A stretch of DNA of 64,000 bases, from contig JAWKXN010000001.1 of NCBI GenBank assembly GCA_041396965.1, forward strand, positions 62,001 through 126,000, in the 5' to 3' direction. This DNA is from Rickettsiales bacterium (GTDB lineage Bacteria > Pseudomonadota > Alphaproteobacteria > Rickettsiales > SXRF01). Under the pieces are notes generated by a model. The model saw only the letters and a program-made list of their open reading frames with translations. It did no database searches and had not been told where the DNA came from. Shown here piece by piece: positions 54,330-63,975 of the stretch. Each line of letters starts with the position of its first letter. The first letter of the stretch is position 1. The position numbers were made by a program, and so were the translations under genes.

Positions 54330-56150
54330 ATGAAGGATATTCGTAATATAGCTATCATCGCTCATGTGGATCATGGCAAAACTACTCTTATTGATCAAAT
54401 GTTAAAACAGAGCGGAAGTTTTCGCGCCAATCAGTCTGTAGAGGAGCGCGTGATGGATTCTAACGCTCTGGAAAAGGAGCGTGGTATTACCATACTTGCG
54501 AAATGTACTTCGGTAATTCGTGGTAATGTCCGCATTAATATACTTGATACACCGGGTCATGCTGATTTTGGTGGAGAGGTGGAGCGCGTTCTCAGTATGG
54601 TAGATGGAGTTATTCTGCTGGTGGACGCGGCGGAGGGAGCGTTGCCACAGACAAAATTTGTTCTAACCAAAGCTCTTAAATTGGGGTTAAGGCCTATTGT
54701 TGTAATCAACAAGGTTGACCGTTCCGATGCTATTCCCGAGCAGGTTGTAAACGAGGTTTTTGATTTGTTCGTCGCTCTTGACGCTAGTGAGGAGCAGCTT
54801 GATTTTCCAATCTTCTATGCTTCCGGTCGTGACGGATGGGCAGCAAGAGAATTAGGAGATGGGCGTGTGGATTTGTCTCCGTTATTTGACTGTATAATAA
54901 GCCATGTGAATGCTCCTGATGTTGACGCTGAAGCTGATTTTTCTATGCTTGTATCCATCTTAGAGTATGACTCGTTTCTTGGGCGTATACTTACAGGCAG
55001 AATCTATAGTGGTATAGCTAAGGTAGGAATGCCGGTTAAATCTATGGATTTGGAAGGCAATGTTCTTGAGCAAGGTAGACTTACCAAACTACTTACTTTT
55101 AATGGTATTAAAAGGGAAACGGTGGATGAGGCGCATGCTGGTGATATTGTAGCGATTGCCGGTCTTACCAAAACGTCGGTGGCAGATACTATCGGTGATT
55201 TATCTATCTCTTCTCCAATTCCGTCTAGCCCTATAGACCCGCCTACTATGGCTGTTACTCTTTCTGTAAATGACTCTCCGCTTGCTGGTCAGGAAGGAAC
55301 TAAAGTTACTAGCCGAATGATTAGGGATAGGCTGTTTAAGGAAGCTGAAGGTAATGTGGCGATTCAGATAAAAGAAACAGAGGCTAAAGACGCTTTTGAG
55401 GTGGCTGGTAGAGGAGAGTTGCAGCTTGGTGTTCTCATAGAAACTATGAGACGAGAGGGTTTTGAGTTATCAGTGTCACGTCCGCGTGTTTTGTTCAGGG
55501 AAGACTCTGGCACAAAAATGGAGCCTATAGAAGAGGTAGTTATAGACGTTGATGATGAATATACCGGCACTGTAGTTGAGAAAATATCTATGCGTAAGGG
55601 TGAGATGATAGATATGAGACCATCTGGAGGTGGAAAAACTCGTATAGTTTTTCACGTGCCATCGCGTGGCTTAATCGGCTATCAAGGAGAATTTCTCACT
55701 GATACGCGTGGTACAGGCGTTATGAATCGTCTGTTTCACTGTTACGCCCCTTACAAAGGAGATATTACAGGAAGGCGCAATGGTGCTTTGATTTCTATGG
55801 AAAAAGGTGAGGCGGTTGCTTACGCTATATGGAATCTACAAGACAGAGGTGTAATGTTCGTAAATCCAGGAGATAAGATTTATGAGGGAATGATTGTTGG
55901 TGAGCATAGCAGGGATAATGATTTAGAAATTAATCTTATAAAAAACAAGCAGTTAACCAATATAAGAACAACAAGCAAGGACGAAGCTATAAAGCTCGTT
56001 CCACCTGTTAAAATGACTCTTGAGCAGATGATTTCATATATAGAATATGATGAACTTGTTGAAATAACACCAAAATCTCTGCGTTTGCGGAAGATAGCTC
56101 TTGATTCTAATGAAAGAAAAAAAGCGTCAAGGCTAAAAAAAGCTGAGTAA
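54330..56150 (+). CDS. typA: translational GTPase TypA/BipA
   Basis: 606 residues. The GTPase motifs are AHVDHGKTTL (G1), ERGITILA (G2), DTPGHADFGGEV (G3), NKVDR (G4) and the family-specific SGRDGW. Domain 2 and the C-terminal EF-G-like and BipA-specific regions are present, with GFELSVSRPRVL and RGLIGYQGEFLTDTRGTGVMN (in part). It binds the ribosome and helps growth under stress and low temperature. It is separated by 256 gene-free bases from cspA. Confidence 0.96.
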   Translation: MKDIRNIAIIAHVDHGKTTLIDQMLKQSGSFRANQSVEERVMDSNALEKERGITILAKCTSVIRGNVRINILDTPGHADFGGEVERVLSMVDGVILLVDAAEGALPQTKFVLTKALKLGLRPIVVINKVDRSDAIPEQVVNEVFDLFVALDASEEQLDFPIFYASGRDGWAARELGDGRVDLSPLFDCIISHVNAPDVDAEADFSMLVSILEYDSFLGRILTGRIYSGIAKVGMPVKSMDLEGNVLEQGRLTKLLTFNGIKRETVDEAHAGDIVAIAGLTKTSVADTIGDLSISSPIPSSPIDPPTMAVTLSVNDSPLAGQEGTKVTSRMIRDRLFKEAEGNVAIQIKETEAKDAFEVAGRGELQLGVLIETMRREGFELSVSRPRVLFREDSGTKMEPIEEVVIDVDDEYTGTVVEKISMRKGEMIDMRPSGGGKTRIVFHVPSRGLIGYQGEFLTDTRGTGVMNRLFHCYAPYKGDITGRRNGALISMEKGEAVAYAIWNLQDRGVMFVNPGDKIYEGMIVGEHSRDNDLEINLIKNKQLTNIRTTSKDEAIKLVPPVKMTLEQMISYIEYDELVEITPKSLRLRKIALDSNERKKASRLKKAE

Positions 56151-56275
56151 TTGATATATTTTTTTATTATTTGTTAATTTTCAATTGTTATCTTGTTTAC
56201 AATTATAAAGTTATAGTTATACTTCTGCTTGTTATAAATATTTGTATGGTTAATAGTATTTAGTGAAGCTTATTT

Positions 56276-57208
56276 ATGAAATTTGTATTTTATAGTGTAT
56301 TAGCCGTTATCGCTGTTGTAGCGGCAATGGTTTCGCTCCGATTTTCTGAGCAGGAAACGAAACAGCCTGCTCCTGCTGTAACGCAGAATATACCGGTTCG
56401 TGAGATTAATATAGAAACAGCTCAGGTTTTGGTCGCTAAAAATAATATTTCAGTTGGTACTATCATAGATAGTTCAATGGTTGACGCTCAACCATGGCCA
56501 AAGAACTTAGTGCTTGCCAGTTTCATTACTGGTGAAATGGCAAGGCAGGAAGTTATAGGTAAGGTGGTTCGTTCCTCAATTCAGGCAGGTGAACCATTCA
56601 TAAAGAGCAAGCTAGCTAATCCTAACGATCCGGGATTTTTAGCCGCGGCTCTTCCTCCTGGTATGCATGCTATTACTATTTCTACGGACGCTATATCCGG
56701 TATAGCAGGTTTTATATTTCCAGGTGATCGTGTTGATATATTGTTCGCTCACAGTATAGAGGGCGGAAAGTCAAAAGGTATTGGTAGGGCTTCCACCGCT
56801 GAGGTGCTTGGATCTAATATCAAGGTTCTTGCGGTAAATCTGCGCTCCCCTGATCCTAATAGCCCGCCTCCTGTCTCTCCTAATAGTGTTACTGTTGAGG
56901 TAAATGAGGAGTTGGCGCAAAGAATACGTCTTGCCGAGAAAAATGGCACTTTATCTCTGTCTCTTCGCTCAATTTACGATAATGGTACTGATATACCAAA
57001 CCCAACCGGTATAGGAAGTCTTTCTAATATGTCGGCTCCTTCTCCTTCTCTGCTGGTTGTTCGTGGTCCGGGGCAAGGCGGTGGCGAGATACGTTCTTCG
57101 GATGTAACTGTTGGTGCGGTCGACTCAGCTTCTTCGGCTGCTGTGCGTAGTACGGATGGTGGTGATAAATTTGGTCTTGAAAAACTCAAACTTAATGGTG
57201 GTAGGTAG
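56276..57208 (+). CDS. cpaB: Tad pilus assembly protein CpaB/RcpC
   Basis: 310 residues. One N-terminal membrane helix (MKFVFYSVLAVIAVVAA) is followed by a SAF domain (about 45-115, VLVAKNNISVGTIIDSSMV) and the CpaB C-terminal region with the MHAITISTDAISGIAGFIFPGDRVDILF signature (in part). It is the periplasmic modulator next to the outer-membrane channel of the Tad pilus. The 125-base upstream spacer (56151-56275) presumably carries the operon promoter. Confidence 0.93.
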   Translation: MKFVFYSVLAVIAVVAAMVSLRFSEQETKQPAPAVTQNIPVREINIETAQVLVAKNNISVGTIIDSSMVDAQPWPKNLVLASFITGEMARQEVIGKVVRSSIQAGEPFIKSKLANPNDPGFLAAALPPGMHAITISTDAISGIAGFIFPGDRVDILFAHSIEGGKSKGIGRASTAEVLGSNIKVLAVNLRSPDPNSPPPVSPNSVTVEVNEELAQRIRLAEKNGTLSLSLRSIYDNGTDIPNPTGIGSLSNMSAPSPSLLVVRGPGQGGGEIRSSDVTVGAVDSASSAAVRSTDGGDKFGLEKLKLNGGR

Positions 57209-57215
57209 TTGGTAT

Positions 57216-58694
57216 ATGGCTTTTTTGAAAAATATATATAGCTCTAGGCTGTGGAGGGTTGGGGTTTTTACTTGCTTTATTGCATGTATAGGGTCGTCTT
57301 CAGCCTTTGCTGGTTCTGGGTTATTCGTTCCTATTAGCCGCTCTTCGGTTGTGGTAATGCCAGGGGTGGCTAAGGAGGTGGTCGTTGCCAATCCAGACAT
57401 AGCTGACGTTCATGTTAACAATGAGAATACAATAACAGTTATAGGAAAATTAGCTGGAAAGACTAATATCAGAGTGTTTAGTGGTTCTGGTAAATTGCTG
57501 CAAACACTTAATGTCTCTGTGGGCTATGATCTTCCGGCGATTCGTCACGCTCTGAAAAAATTTATTCCTGATGAGACGATTGGTGTGGAGATGATAAATA
57601 CTAGTGTAGCTCTTACCGGCTATGTTCGTAATAATTCTTCTGTAGATCGTGCTCTTAAGATTGTTCAAGAGTATATCACGAATGCTTCTGGTGTTCAAAA
57701 AGGGCAAGGCGATCAGAAAAACAAATCTAAAGACGCCACAGAGGGTTCTGCGTATCCGAAAATCATGAATATGCTAAAGTTGGTTTCTGGTCAGCAAGTT
57801 ATGATTAGGGTAAGGGTCGCTGAGGTAAATAGGGATGCCCTAAAAAGACTTGGAGTTGATCCACAAGCTGTTTTTAATAGTGGAAATTTTGCCTTTTCCG
57901 GTGCTCTTGGTACCGCTACTGAAGGTATAACAGCAGGCTCTACAGCTGCTTGGAGAATATTGGACGATCAGTATAGAGGAACTGGTTTTCTGAGGTGGAA
58001 TGGCTCTGACCGTTCTTTAGGAGCTGCTATTAATATGTTAGAGCGTGATGGCTTGGTCAAAACTCTAGCGGAGCCTAATTTAGTGGCAGTATCAGGTGAA
58101 GAAGCAGAGTTCTTGGCAGGTGGAGAAATACCAGTTGTCGCGCCGAGTTCCGCAACACCTGGAAGTCCAGTAAGTGTTACTGTGGAATATAAGCCTATAG
58201 GTGTATCGGTTAAATTTACTCCAGATATTTTATCAGAAAATCGTATTCGCATGAAGGTTCAGCCAGAGGTTTCAGAGGTTTCAGATGCTGATGCTGTTTT
58301 GCTGAGCGGATTTAGAGTTCCAAGCATTTCTACCCGTCGTGCCAAGACAGTAGTAGAGCTTGCGCCAGGCGAGAGTTTTATGATAGCTGGTTTGCTCAAG
58401 GATGAAACTAGATCTAGTATAGATCAATTACCTGGTATTAAGGAAGTGCCGGTTCTTGGGGCTTTGTTCAGAAGTACAGAATTTCAACGTAATGAAAGTG
58501 AGCTGGTAATAGCTGTTACTCCTTATATAGTGGATCCTCTTAAGAGTTCTGATGTTAAACTTCCAACGGATGATTTCCGTCCGGCTAGCCAGATGGAGAT
58601 GTTCTTCTATGGTGCTTTAGGGTCAGTACTCACAGATAAGCGTTCTGCTTTTATTCCTAAATTAGAGGGACCAACAGGGTTTATGGTGGATTAG
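57216..58694 (+). CDS. cpaC: Tad pilus secretin CpaC/RcpA
   Basis: 492 residues from the ATG at 57216, preceded by taggtagtt and giving a clean signal peptide (ending SAFAGSG); the frame is open further upstream, into cpaB, but that is not used. A BON-like/pilus N domain (about 30-150) precedes the secretin domain (about 175-460, LVKTLAEPNLVAVSGEEAEFLAGGEIPVV and PGIKEVPVLGALFRS, in part). It forms the outer-membrane ring through which the Flp pilus emerges. It starts 7 bases after cpaB. Confidence 0.94.
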   Translation: MAFLKNIYSSRLWRVGVFTCFIACIGSSSAFAGSGLFVPISRSSVVVMPGVAKEVVVANPDIADVHVNNENTITVIGKLAGKTNIRVFSGSGKLLQTLNVSVGYDLPAIRHALKKFIPDETIGVEMINTSVALTGYVRNNSSVDRALKIVQEYITNASGVQKGQGDQKNKSKDATEGSAYPKIMNMLKLVSGQQVMIRVRVAEVNRDALKRLGVDPQAVFNSGNFAFSGALGTATEGITAGSTAAWRILDDQYRGTGFLRWNGSDRSLGAAINMLERDGLVKTLAEPNLVAVSGEEAEFLAGGEIPVVAPSSATPGSPVSVTVEYKPIGVSVKFTPDILSENRIRMKVQPEVSEVSDADAVLLSGFRVPSISTRRAKTVVELAPGESFMIAGLLKDETRSSIDQLPGIKEVPVLGALFRSTEFQRNESELVIAVTPYIVDPLKSSDVKLPTDDFRPASQMEMFFYGALGSVLTDKRSAFIPKLEGPTGFMVD

Positions 58695-58697
58695 TTT

Positions 58698-59285
58698 ATG
58701 AAAAAAAATACATTGAAAATATATGGATTGTTGGCTTGTGTGTCTATTTTGGCGTCATGTGATGTTGGAGGTAGCGAGTTTCAGATAAATAGAGGAGACC
58801 CTGAACGTTTCCTATATAATTCATCTGAGGAGGTTACGATAGGGCTTGATTCCGCTAACGCTCTATCTCATATCACCAGCATAGTTGATAAGGATAGACC
58901 AACAGGAGTTGAGCTTAGATGTTCAATAAAAGATGTTCGTTGCGCTCAAGCAAAAGAGATTATAGAGCGCCGTTCAATACAGATATATCTGAATAATGAA
59001 TGGGCGAACAGTGTTGTTATGCTGTATAATAGAAACGTGGTTGGTGACTGCGAGCAGCGCTACGTTGATAATACTAGAGGTAGTCGCAGTGTGAATCATC
59101 CTGCTTTTGGTTGTTCAGTAGCGGGTAATATAGTGCAGATGGTCGCCGATAAAAAACAATTTACCGAGCCAGCGATTCTTGACTTGCCTGATGCTGAAAA
59201 AGCTAATCAGTCATATAGTAATTATTTAAGACCGTCTAATGAGCGCGAGTCTGGTGATACTGAATGGATAACCTCTGATAAATAA
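58698..59285 (+). CDS. cpaD: Tad pilus lipoprotein CpaD
   Basis: 195 residues. A lipoprotein signal with lipobox LASC (Cys at about residue 21) is followed by the CpaD pattern: a beta/alpha module and NHPAFGCSVAGNIVQMVADKKQF, quoted as NHPAFGCSVAGN. It is an outer-membrane lipoprotein associated with the CpaC secretin. Its stop lies 62 bases before cpaE. The mature protein holds four Cys in addition to the lipidated one. Confidence 0.92.
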   Translation: MKKNTLKIYGLLACVSILASCDVGGSEFQINRGDPERFLYNSSEEVTIGLDSANALSHITSIVDKDRPTGVELRCSIKDVRCAQAKEIIERRSIQIYLNNEWANSVVMLYNRNVVGDCEQRYVDNTRGSRSVNHPAFGCSVAGNIVQMVADKKQFTEPAILDLPDAEKANQSYSNYLRPSNERESGDTEWITSDK

Positions 59286-59347
59286 CTTAATGATTGGGAT
59301 TTTGTAGATTTGTCAGATTTATTTGACATTGGTTTAAGGGATAGTTT

Positions 59348-60577
59348 ATGAGTGCTGCAAGTCCACTTTTGGTTATTAGTTATGATCCTGAGGAGAGAAT
59401 TAATCTTGATGAGATTACGGATAGTCTTGGCTATCCCGACGCTCATTTTGTTACCGGCGAACTTTCAGAGATTATATCAGAACTTGAATCAAGGACTATA
59501 TCACCGGAATATATGATTATAGATATAGGTGATCACGCTGATGATATTTTTTCTGATCTAGACGAAATCGCTATGCATTGTGAGCCAAATGTGCGTGTGG
59601 TTGTGATAGGTTCCGTAAACGATATTAATTTTTATAGGGAGTTGAAATCACGTGGAATAGTTGAGTATTGCGCGAGGCCTGTAAAAATTAGTGATATTCG
59701 TGAAATATTATTAAAATCTCATGGTAATGAGTATAATAATGTTAAAGCGAGTAGTAGCAACAGAGGTTCAGTTATTTCATGCATAAGCGCCGCTTCTGGT
59801 GATGGCGCTAGTACCTTTGCGGTGAACCTAGCATATTGTCTTGCTGAGGAATTTAACAAATCTACATTACTTATAGATATGGATTATCAATTCGGTCTCA
59901 TCTCCAAAGGCTTAGATCTTACTGCGCCTTTTGGTATAAGGGAGCTGTTTGATTATCCAGAGCGTGGTGTTGATGACATGCTCGTTGAAAAAATGCAGGT
60001 TAAATATTCAGATAATCTTAGCATTGTCGCGTCTCCAAATGAACTTCGTAAATTACCAATGGTAAAGCCAGAGCTAATAAGAGATATGATAGCTTTACTG
60101 CGTAAAAAATTTGATTTTATAATACTTGATATCCCTCATATCTGGACTGGCTGGACAGCCACATCTCTTACCTATTCGGATAAAATAGTCATGGTAGCGC
60201 AGTTATGGTTAAGGTCTCTCACTCATTCCTCCAGAATGATATCCGCTTGGCAGGAAATGGGTATATCAAAGGAATTCGTGTCTCTGATAATAAATCGTAG
60301 TGGAGCGAAATTTAAGGAGGCGATTACTTCTCAGGATTTTGAGCGTATTTTACGCCATAAGATTGATGCTTACGTTAATAATGATATTAGAGCGGTAGTA
60401 AATGCTGAGGCTAATGGTCAAACATTATTTGAGATGGAGCAAAGCACAGCCATCCAACAGCAAATCAGGCAATTCGCGCAGAATATTATAGTTGATAGTG
60501 GAGGAACTGGTAAGTATTTTGATGATAACCCTACTAGTAAAAAGAAACTACTTTCTTTTCTAGGTAAGAAGGGTTAA
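59348..60577 (+). CDS. cpaE: Tad pilus localisation ATPase CpaE/TadZ
   Basis: 409 residues. The N-terminal receiver-like domain (about 5-115) lacks a phospho-Asp consensus. The MinD/ParA-type C-terminal domain has the P-loop variant SGDGASTFAVNLA, G151-T156, with no Lys after GA; this GASTxA form is usual for CpaE/TadZ. LLIDMDYQFG and DFIILDIPH follow. It positions the pilus assembly at the pole. A good aaggga ribosome site precedes the ATG. Confidence 0.92.
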   Translation: MSAASPLLVISYDPEERINLDEITDSLGYPDAHFVTGELSEIISELESRTISPEYMIIDIGDHADDIFSDLDEIAMHCEPNVRVVVIGSVNDINFYRELKSRGIVEYCARPVKISDIREILLKSHGNEYNNVKASSSNRGSVISCISAASGDGASTFAVNLAYCLAEEFNKSTLLIDMDYQFGLISKGLDLTAPFGIRELFDYPERGVDDMLVEKMQVKYSDNLSIVASPNELRKLPMVKPELIRDMIALLRKKFDFIILDIPHIWTGWTATSLTYSDKIVMVAQLWLRSLTHSSRMISAWQEMGISKEFVSLIINRSGAKFKEAITSQDFERILRHKIDAYVNNDIRAVVNAEANGQTLFEMEQSTAIQQQIRQFAQNIIVDSGGTGKYFDDNPTSKKKLLSFLGKKG

Positions 60578-60582
60578 TCGCT

Positions 60583-62043
60583 ATGTTCGGTAAAAAAGCT
60601 TCCGATCAAAATCAGCTAATAGATGGTAATCAATTTCGTGATATTGAGAAGATTAGCCTAAAAAATAAATTCCTTACCATAAATCATGAGGATGTTGAAT
60701 CGGAAAAAAAAGAGCATGGTGATTGGTATAAAGTTGATGAGTTTTTTAGGGATTCTACTTTAGAAAACGCTGAATATGCTTCTGCCAAATCTTATCTTAC
60801 AGAAAAAATTCTTGATAAACTTGAATTTTCCATTCTTGAAAAGATGGATGATGATGTAAAAAGAGACAAAGTAAGGGGGATAGCTGGTCAGATCATTAGA
60901 GATGAAATATCAACACCTCTAACCGCTGCTCAGATTGAGCTGTTAAAAGAACAGGCTATTGATGATTTGTTGGGATTTGGTCCTTTAGAAGTTTTACTAT
61001 CTGATCCTGATGTGTCTGATATAATGATCAATGGAAGCAAAAGAGTTTTTGTTGAAAAGTATGGTAAAATAGCTCTTACCGATGTTACGTTTACTAGTGA
61101 GAAGCACTTACTTAATGTTATTCAAAAGATAGTATCGATTGTAGGAAGACGGGTTGATGAGGCTAACCCAATGGTTGATGCGCGCATGCCAGATGGTTCC
61201 AGATTTAACGCTATTATACCACCTTTGTCGCTTGATGGTTCCTTAGTTTCAATCAGGAAATTTCGTCGCCAAAAAATATCATTAAAAGAGTATGTGGATT
61301 TTGGTTCTATGACTCCAAGTATGGTAGATTTTCTAGCTATATGTGGATATATAAGATTAAATATCTTAATATCAGGTGGTACTGGCAGTGGTAAAACTAC
61401 CTTGCTTAACGCTATGTCCGGTAATATTGCTCATACAGAACGTGTTATTACCGTAGAAGATGCCGCTGAATTGCAGTTGCAGCAGCCACACGTGCTGCGT
61501 ATGGAAACTCGTCCACCAAATATGCAAGGTGTAGGGGAGATAACCGCTCGCCAGCTTGTAAAGAATGCTCTTAGGATGAGACCTGATAGGATAATTATTG
61601 GTGAGATACGTAGTGATGAGGTGATAGATGTGCTCTCTGCGATGAATACAGGACATGATGGATCAATGGCGACAATTCACGCTAATACACCTAAGGACGC
61701 TTTAAGTCGTATTGAAAATTTAGTAGGCATGTCAAATGTAAGTATGTCAGCCGCTTCGCTTAAAAATCAGATAGCAAGCGCACTGCATTTGATAGTGCAG
61801 GTGGCAAGACAGAGAGATGGTAAAAGAAGAATTACTCATATAGAAGAAATAATCGGAATGAAGGACGGCGAAATAGAAAGAAGATTATTATTTTCTTTTC
61901 ATCCTGGTGAAATGGGAGAAGATGGTGTGCTCACAGGAGAATTTCGTTGCTCTGGTGAGGCACCTGATTTCCGCACGCAGGCCGCGTATTTTGGTAAGGA
62001 AAAGGAAATGCTTAAAGCTCTTGGTATAAGTAAGGATAAGTAA
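60583..62043 (+). CDS. cpaF: Tad pilus secretion ATPase CpaF/TadA
   Basis: 486 residues. The N-terminal domain (about 1-180) is followed by VilB11/GspE-type ATPase motifs: Walker A GGTGSGKTT (from residue 265), Asp box DAAELQLQQPH, Walker B RMRPDRIIIGEIR and the His box GHDGSMATIHAN. It powers assembly of Flp pilin. It begins 6 bases after cpaE. All catalytic residues appear intact. Confidence 0.97.
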   Translation: MFGKKASDQNQLIDGNQFRDIEKISLKNKFLTINHEDVESEKKEHGDWYKVDEFFRDSTLENAEYASAKSYLTEKILDKLEFSILEKMDDDVKRDKVRGIAGQIIRDEISTPLTAAQIELLKEQAIDDLLGFGPLEVLLSDPDVSDIMINGSKRVFVEKYGKIALTDVTFTSEKHLLNVIQKIVSIVGRRVDEANPMVDARMPDGSRFNAIIPPLSLDGSLVSIRKFRRQKISLKEYVDFGSMTPSMVDFLAICGYIRLNILISGGTGSGKTTLLNAMSGNIAHTERVITVEDAAELQLQQPHVLRMETRPPNMQGVGEITARQLVKNALRMRPDRIIIGEIRSDEVIDVLSAMNTGHDGSMATIHANTPKDALSRIENLVGMSNVSMSAASLKNQIASALHLIVQVARQRDGKRRITHIEEIIGMKDGEIERRLLFSFHPGEMGEDGVLTGEFRCSGEAPDFRTQAAYFGKEKEMLKALGISKDK

Positions 62044-63030
62044 ATGGTAGGATTGCCTATAGTAATAGCGATTATGGTTGGAATATCAGTATATCTGATA
62101 GGGGTTCTTCTCGCTCCAAAAATGTTAACCTCAGAGACTACAAGTTTTACTCGTAGGCAATTAAAGGGGCTTGAGAAGATAACCGCTGACGATGTTGAAC
62201 GCGAGCATAACGAAAATCTTATGCGTGATCGCTATCAATCTACTGGTCCCTTAGCTAAAATATATTATGCTCTACCATTTGGTAAAGCTTCCCATCCTGC
62301 CTTGATACGTGGTGGTATAGCCGCTTCAGTGGATAAATTATTCGCGTTCTGTTTTGTGGTTTTCGTGTCATTGATGGTAATATTATCTATGACCAAAATT
62401 ACTAATAACTGGATAGTTGTGTTTGTTATGTCGGTGGTTCTTTCCTATTTGATCTGCTGGTACATAATAAACTCTAGCATAAAAAGGCGTACAAAAAAAT
62501 TTGTTGAGCAATTTCCTGATTCTCTTGATATTATAGTGCGTAGTGTAAAATCAGGGTTTCCAATAAACGCCGCTGTTAACATGGTATCGGAAAGTATGCC
62601 TGCTCCGGCATCTGAGGAATTTAAGCAGGTATCAACCGAAGTGGTTCATGGTAGTACTTTGGTTGACGCTCTTTCTCGCCTGAGCGATAGAATGCAAACA
62701 CCAGATATAAGGTTCTTTGTGGTGGTGCTCACTTTGCAGCAGGAAGTTGGCGGTAGTCTCGCGGAGGTTTTAAGTAATCTATCACTGCTTATTCGTAAGC
62801 GCAAAATGATGTTTAAGAAAATTCGCGCGATAACTTCTGAGGGAAGATTCACCGGTTGGGTTCTTGGCGCATTACCGCTTTTTGTGGCGGCTGCCATACA
62901 TTATATGAGCCCTGAGTATTTGTTGCCATTATTCAATACCGATATGGGGCATAATATATTGATGGCGATAGTCGGTACCATAGCGCTCGGTATGTTTATT
63001 ATAAGAAGAATGGTTGATATGGAGATATAG
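62044..63030 (+). CDS. tadB: Tad pilus inner-membrane platform protein TadB
   Basis: 328 residues with a leading membrane helix (IVIAIMVGISVYLIGVLL), two or three further helices and the type II secretion F domain (about 165-290, FPDSLDIIVRSVKSGFPI and LQQEVGGSLAEVLSNLS). With TadC it forms the platform driven by CpaF. The start directly follows the cpaF stop, with no spacer (TAA then ATG). Confidence 0.94.
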   Translation: MVGLPIVIAIMVGISVYLIGVLLAPKMLTSETTSFTRRQLKGLEKITADDVEREHNENLMRDRYQSTGPLAKIYYALPFGKASHPALIRGGIAASVDKLFAFCFVVFVSLMVILSMTKITNNWIVVFVMSVVLSYLICWYIINSSIKRRTKKFVEQFPDSLDIIVRSVKSGFPINAAVNMVSESMPAPASEEFKQVSTEVVHGSTLVDALSRLSDRMQTPDIRFFVVVLTLQQEVGGSLAEVLSNLSLLIRKRKMMFKKIRAITSEGRFTGWVLGALPLFVAAAIHYMSPEYLLPLFNTDMGHNILMAIVGTIALGMFIIRRMVDMEI

Positions 63031-63975
63031 TTGATGTTTTTTTCTGAATATCTTGGTTATGCTTTGTTAGTAGTTGGTATTTTTACCGCTTATATGGCGT
63101 TGGTAAACTTATTGCGTAAGGATCGTAATAAAACGCGTGCTGAAAAAATTATACTTTCCACTCATGATTTAGAAAAACAATATGACTCACTAGATGTCAA
63201 GGCGACGGTTATAAAAACCATTCTTATTCTTACGGGCGTTAATTTTGACAAGCAGGATGAAGTGTCTATGCAGCTTGCTAAGGCTGGCTATAACTCGCAA
63301 AGATCGCTCATATATTATCTGTTTTTTCAGCGTATTATCCAGCCTGCTTTACTCATCATAGGTATGGGCATATTGATAAAATTATTAATTTATAATCGCA
63401 CAGAGATTAGTGATCATTTAGCTCTTTTCATCACTGGTTTATTGCTTTCGGTAATTGGTGGTTATGGTGGAAAGTTATTTTTGAGTAATAGCGCTACTAA
63501 AAGAAGCCAAGAATTAAGTAAAACATTCCCTGAGGCGCTTGATCTGATATTAATATGTGTAGAGTCCGGTCTTGGTGTTGATGCCGCTTTTGCCAGAGTA
63601 TGTAATGAAATGAGGCATACACATCCAGTTGTCGCTTCTGAGTTTGACCGAACTCGTTTTGAGATGACTATGATGAGTGATCGTATTCAAGCGTTGCAGA
63701 ATTTTTCTGATCGTACTGGTCTTAATGCCGTAAGAAGCCTTGTTTCATCACTTATTCAAGCTGAAAGGTTTGGGACCAGTCTTGTTGATACTATGCGTAC
63801 TATTTCTGAAGAACAGCGAACTGATAGAATGATGCGAGCGGAGGAAAGAGCGGCTCGTCTGCCGGCGATGATCACTTTGCCGCTTATTATATTCATACTT
63901 CCGGGACTTTTCATGATAATACTAGGACCAGCTGTTATCAAAATAGTAGAACAAGGTGGTATTTTCGGAAGATAA
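63031..63975 (+). CDS. tadC: Tad pilus inner-membrane platform protein TadC
   Basis: 314 residues. It has the same layout as TadB but with the TadC version of the T2SSF domain: FPEALDLILICVESGLGVDAAF, QAERFGTSLVDTMRTISEEQRTDRMMRAEERAARLPAM (in part) and a C-terminal helix, FILPGLFMIILGPAVI. It starts right after the tadB stop (TAG TTG ATG). The final 25 bases of the window hold no recognisable gene; tadD or further tad genes could follow. Confidence 0.94.
   Translation: MMFFSEYLGYALLVVGIFTAYMALVNLLRKDRNKTRAEKIILSTHDLEKQYDSLDVKATVIKTILILTGVNFDKQDEVSMQLAKAGYNSQRSLIYYLFFQRIIQPALLIIGMGILIKLLIYNRTEISDHLALFITGLLLSVIGGYGGKLFLSNSATKRSQELSKTFPEALDLILICVESGLGVDAAFARVCNEMRHTHPVVASEFDRTRFEMTMMSDRIQALQNFSDRTGLNAVRSLVSSLIQAERFGTSLVDTMRTISEEQRTDRMMRAEERAARLPAMITLPLIIFILPGLFMIILGPAVIKIVEQGGIFGR

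Noticed and set aside
57111..57215. Longer CpaC start within the end of cpaB
   Set aside because: The ATG at 57216 gives a proper signal peptide and follows a ribosome site; the upstream part overlaps cpaB out of frame.
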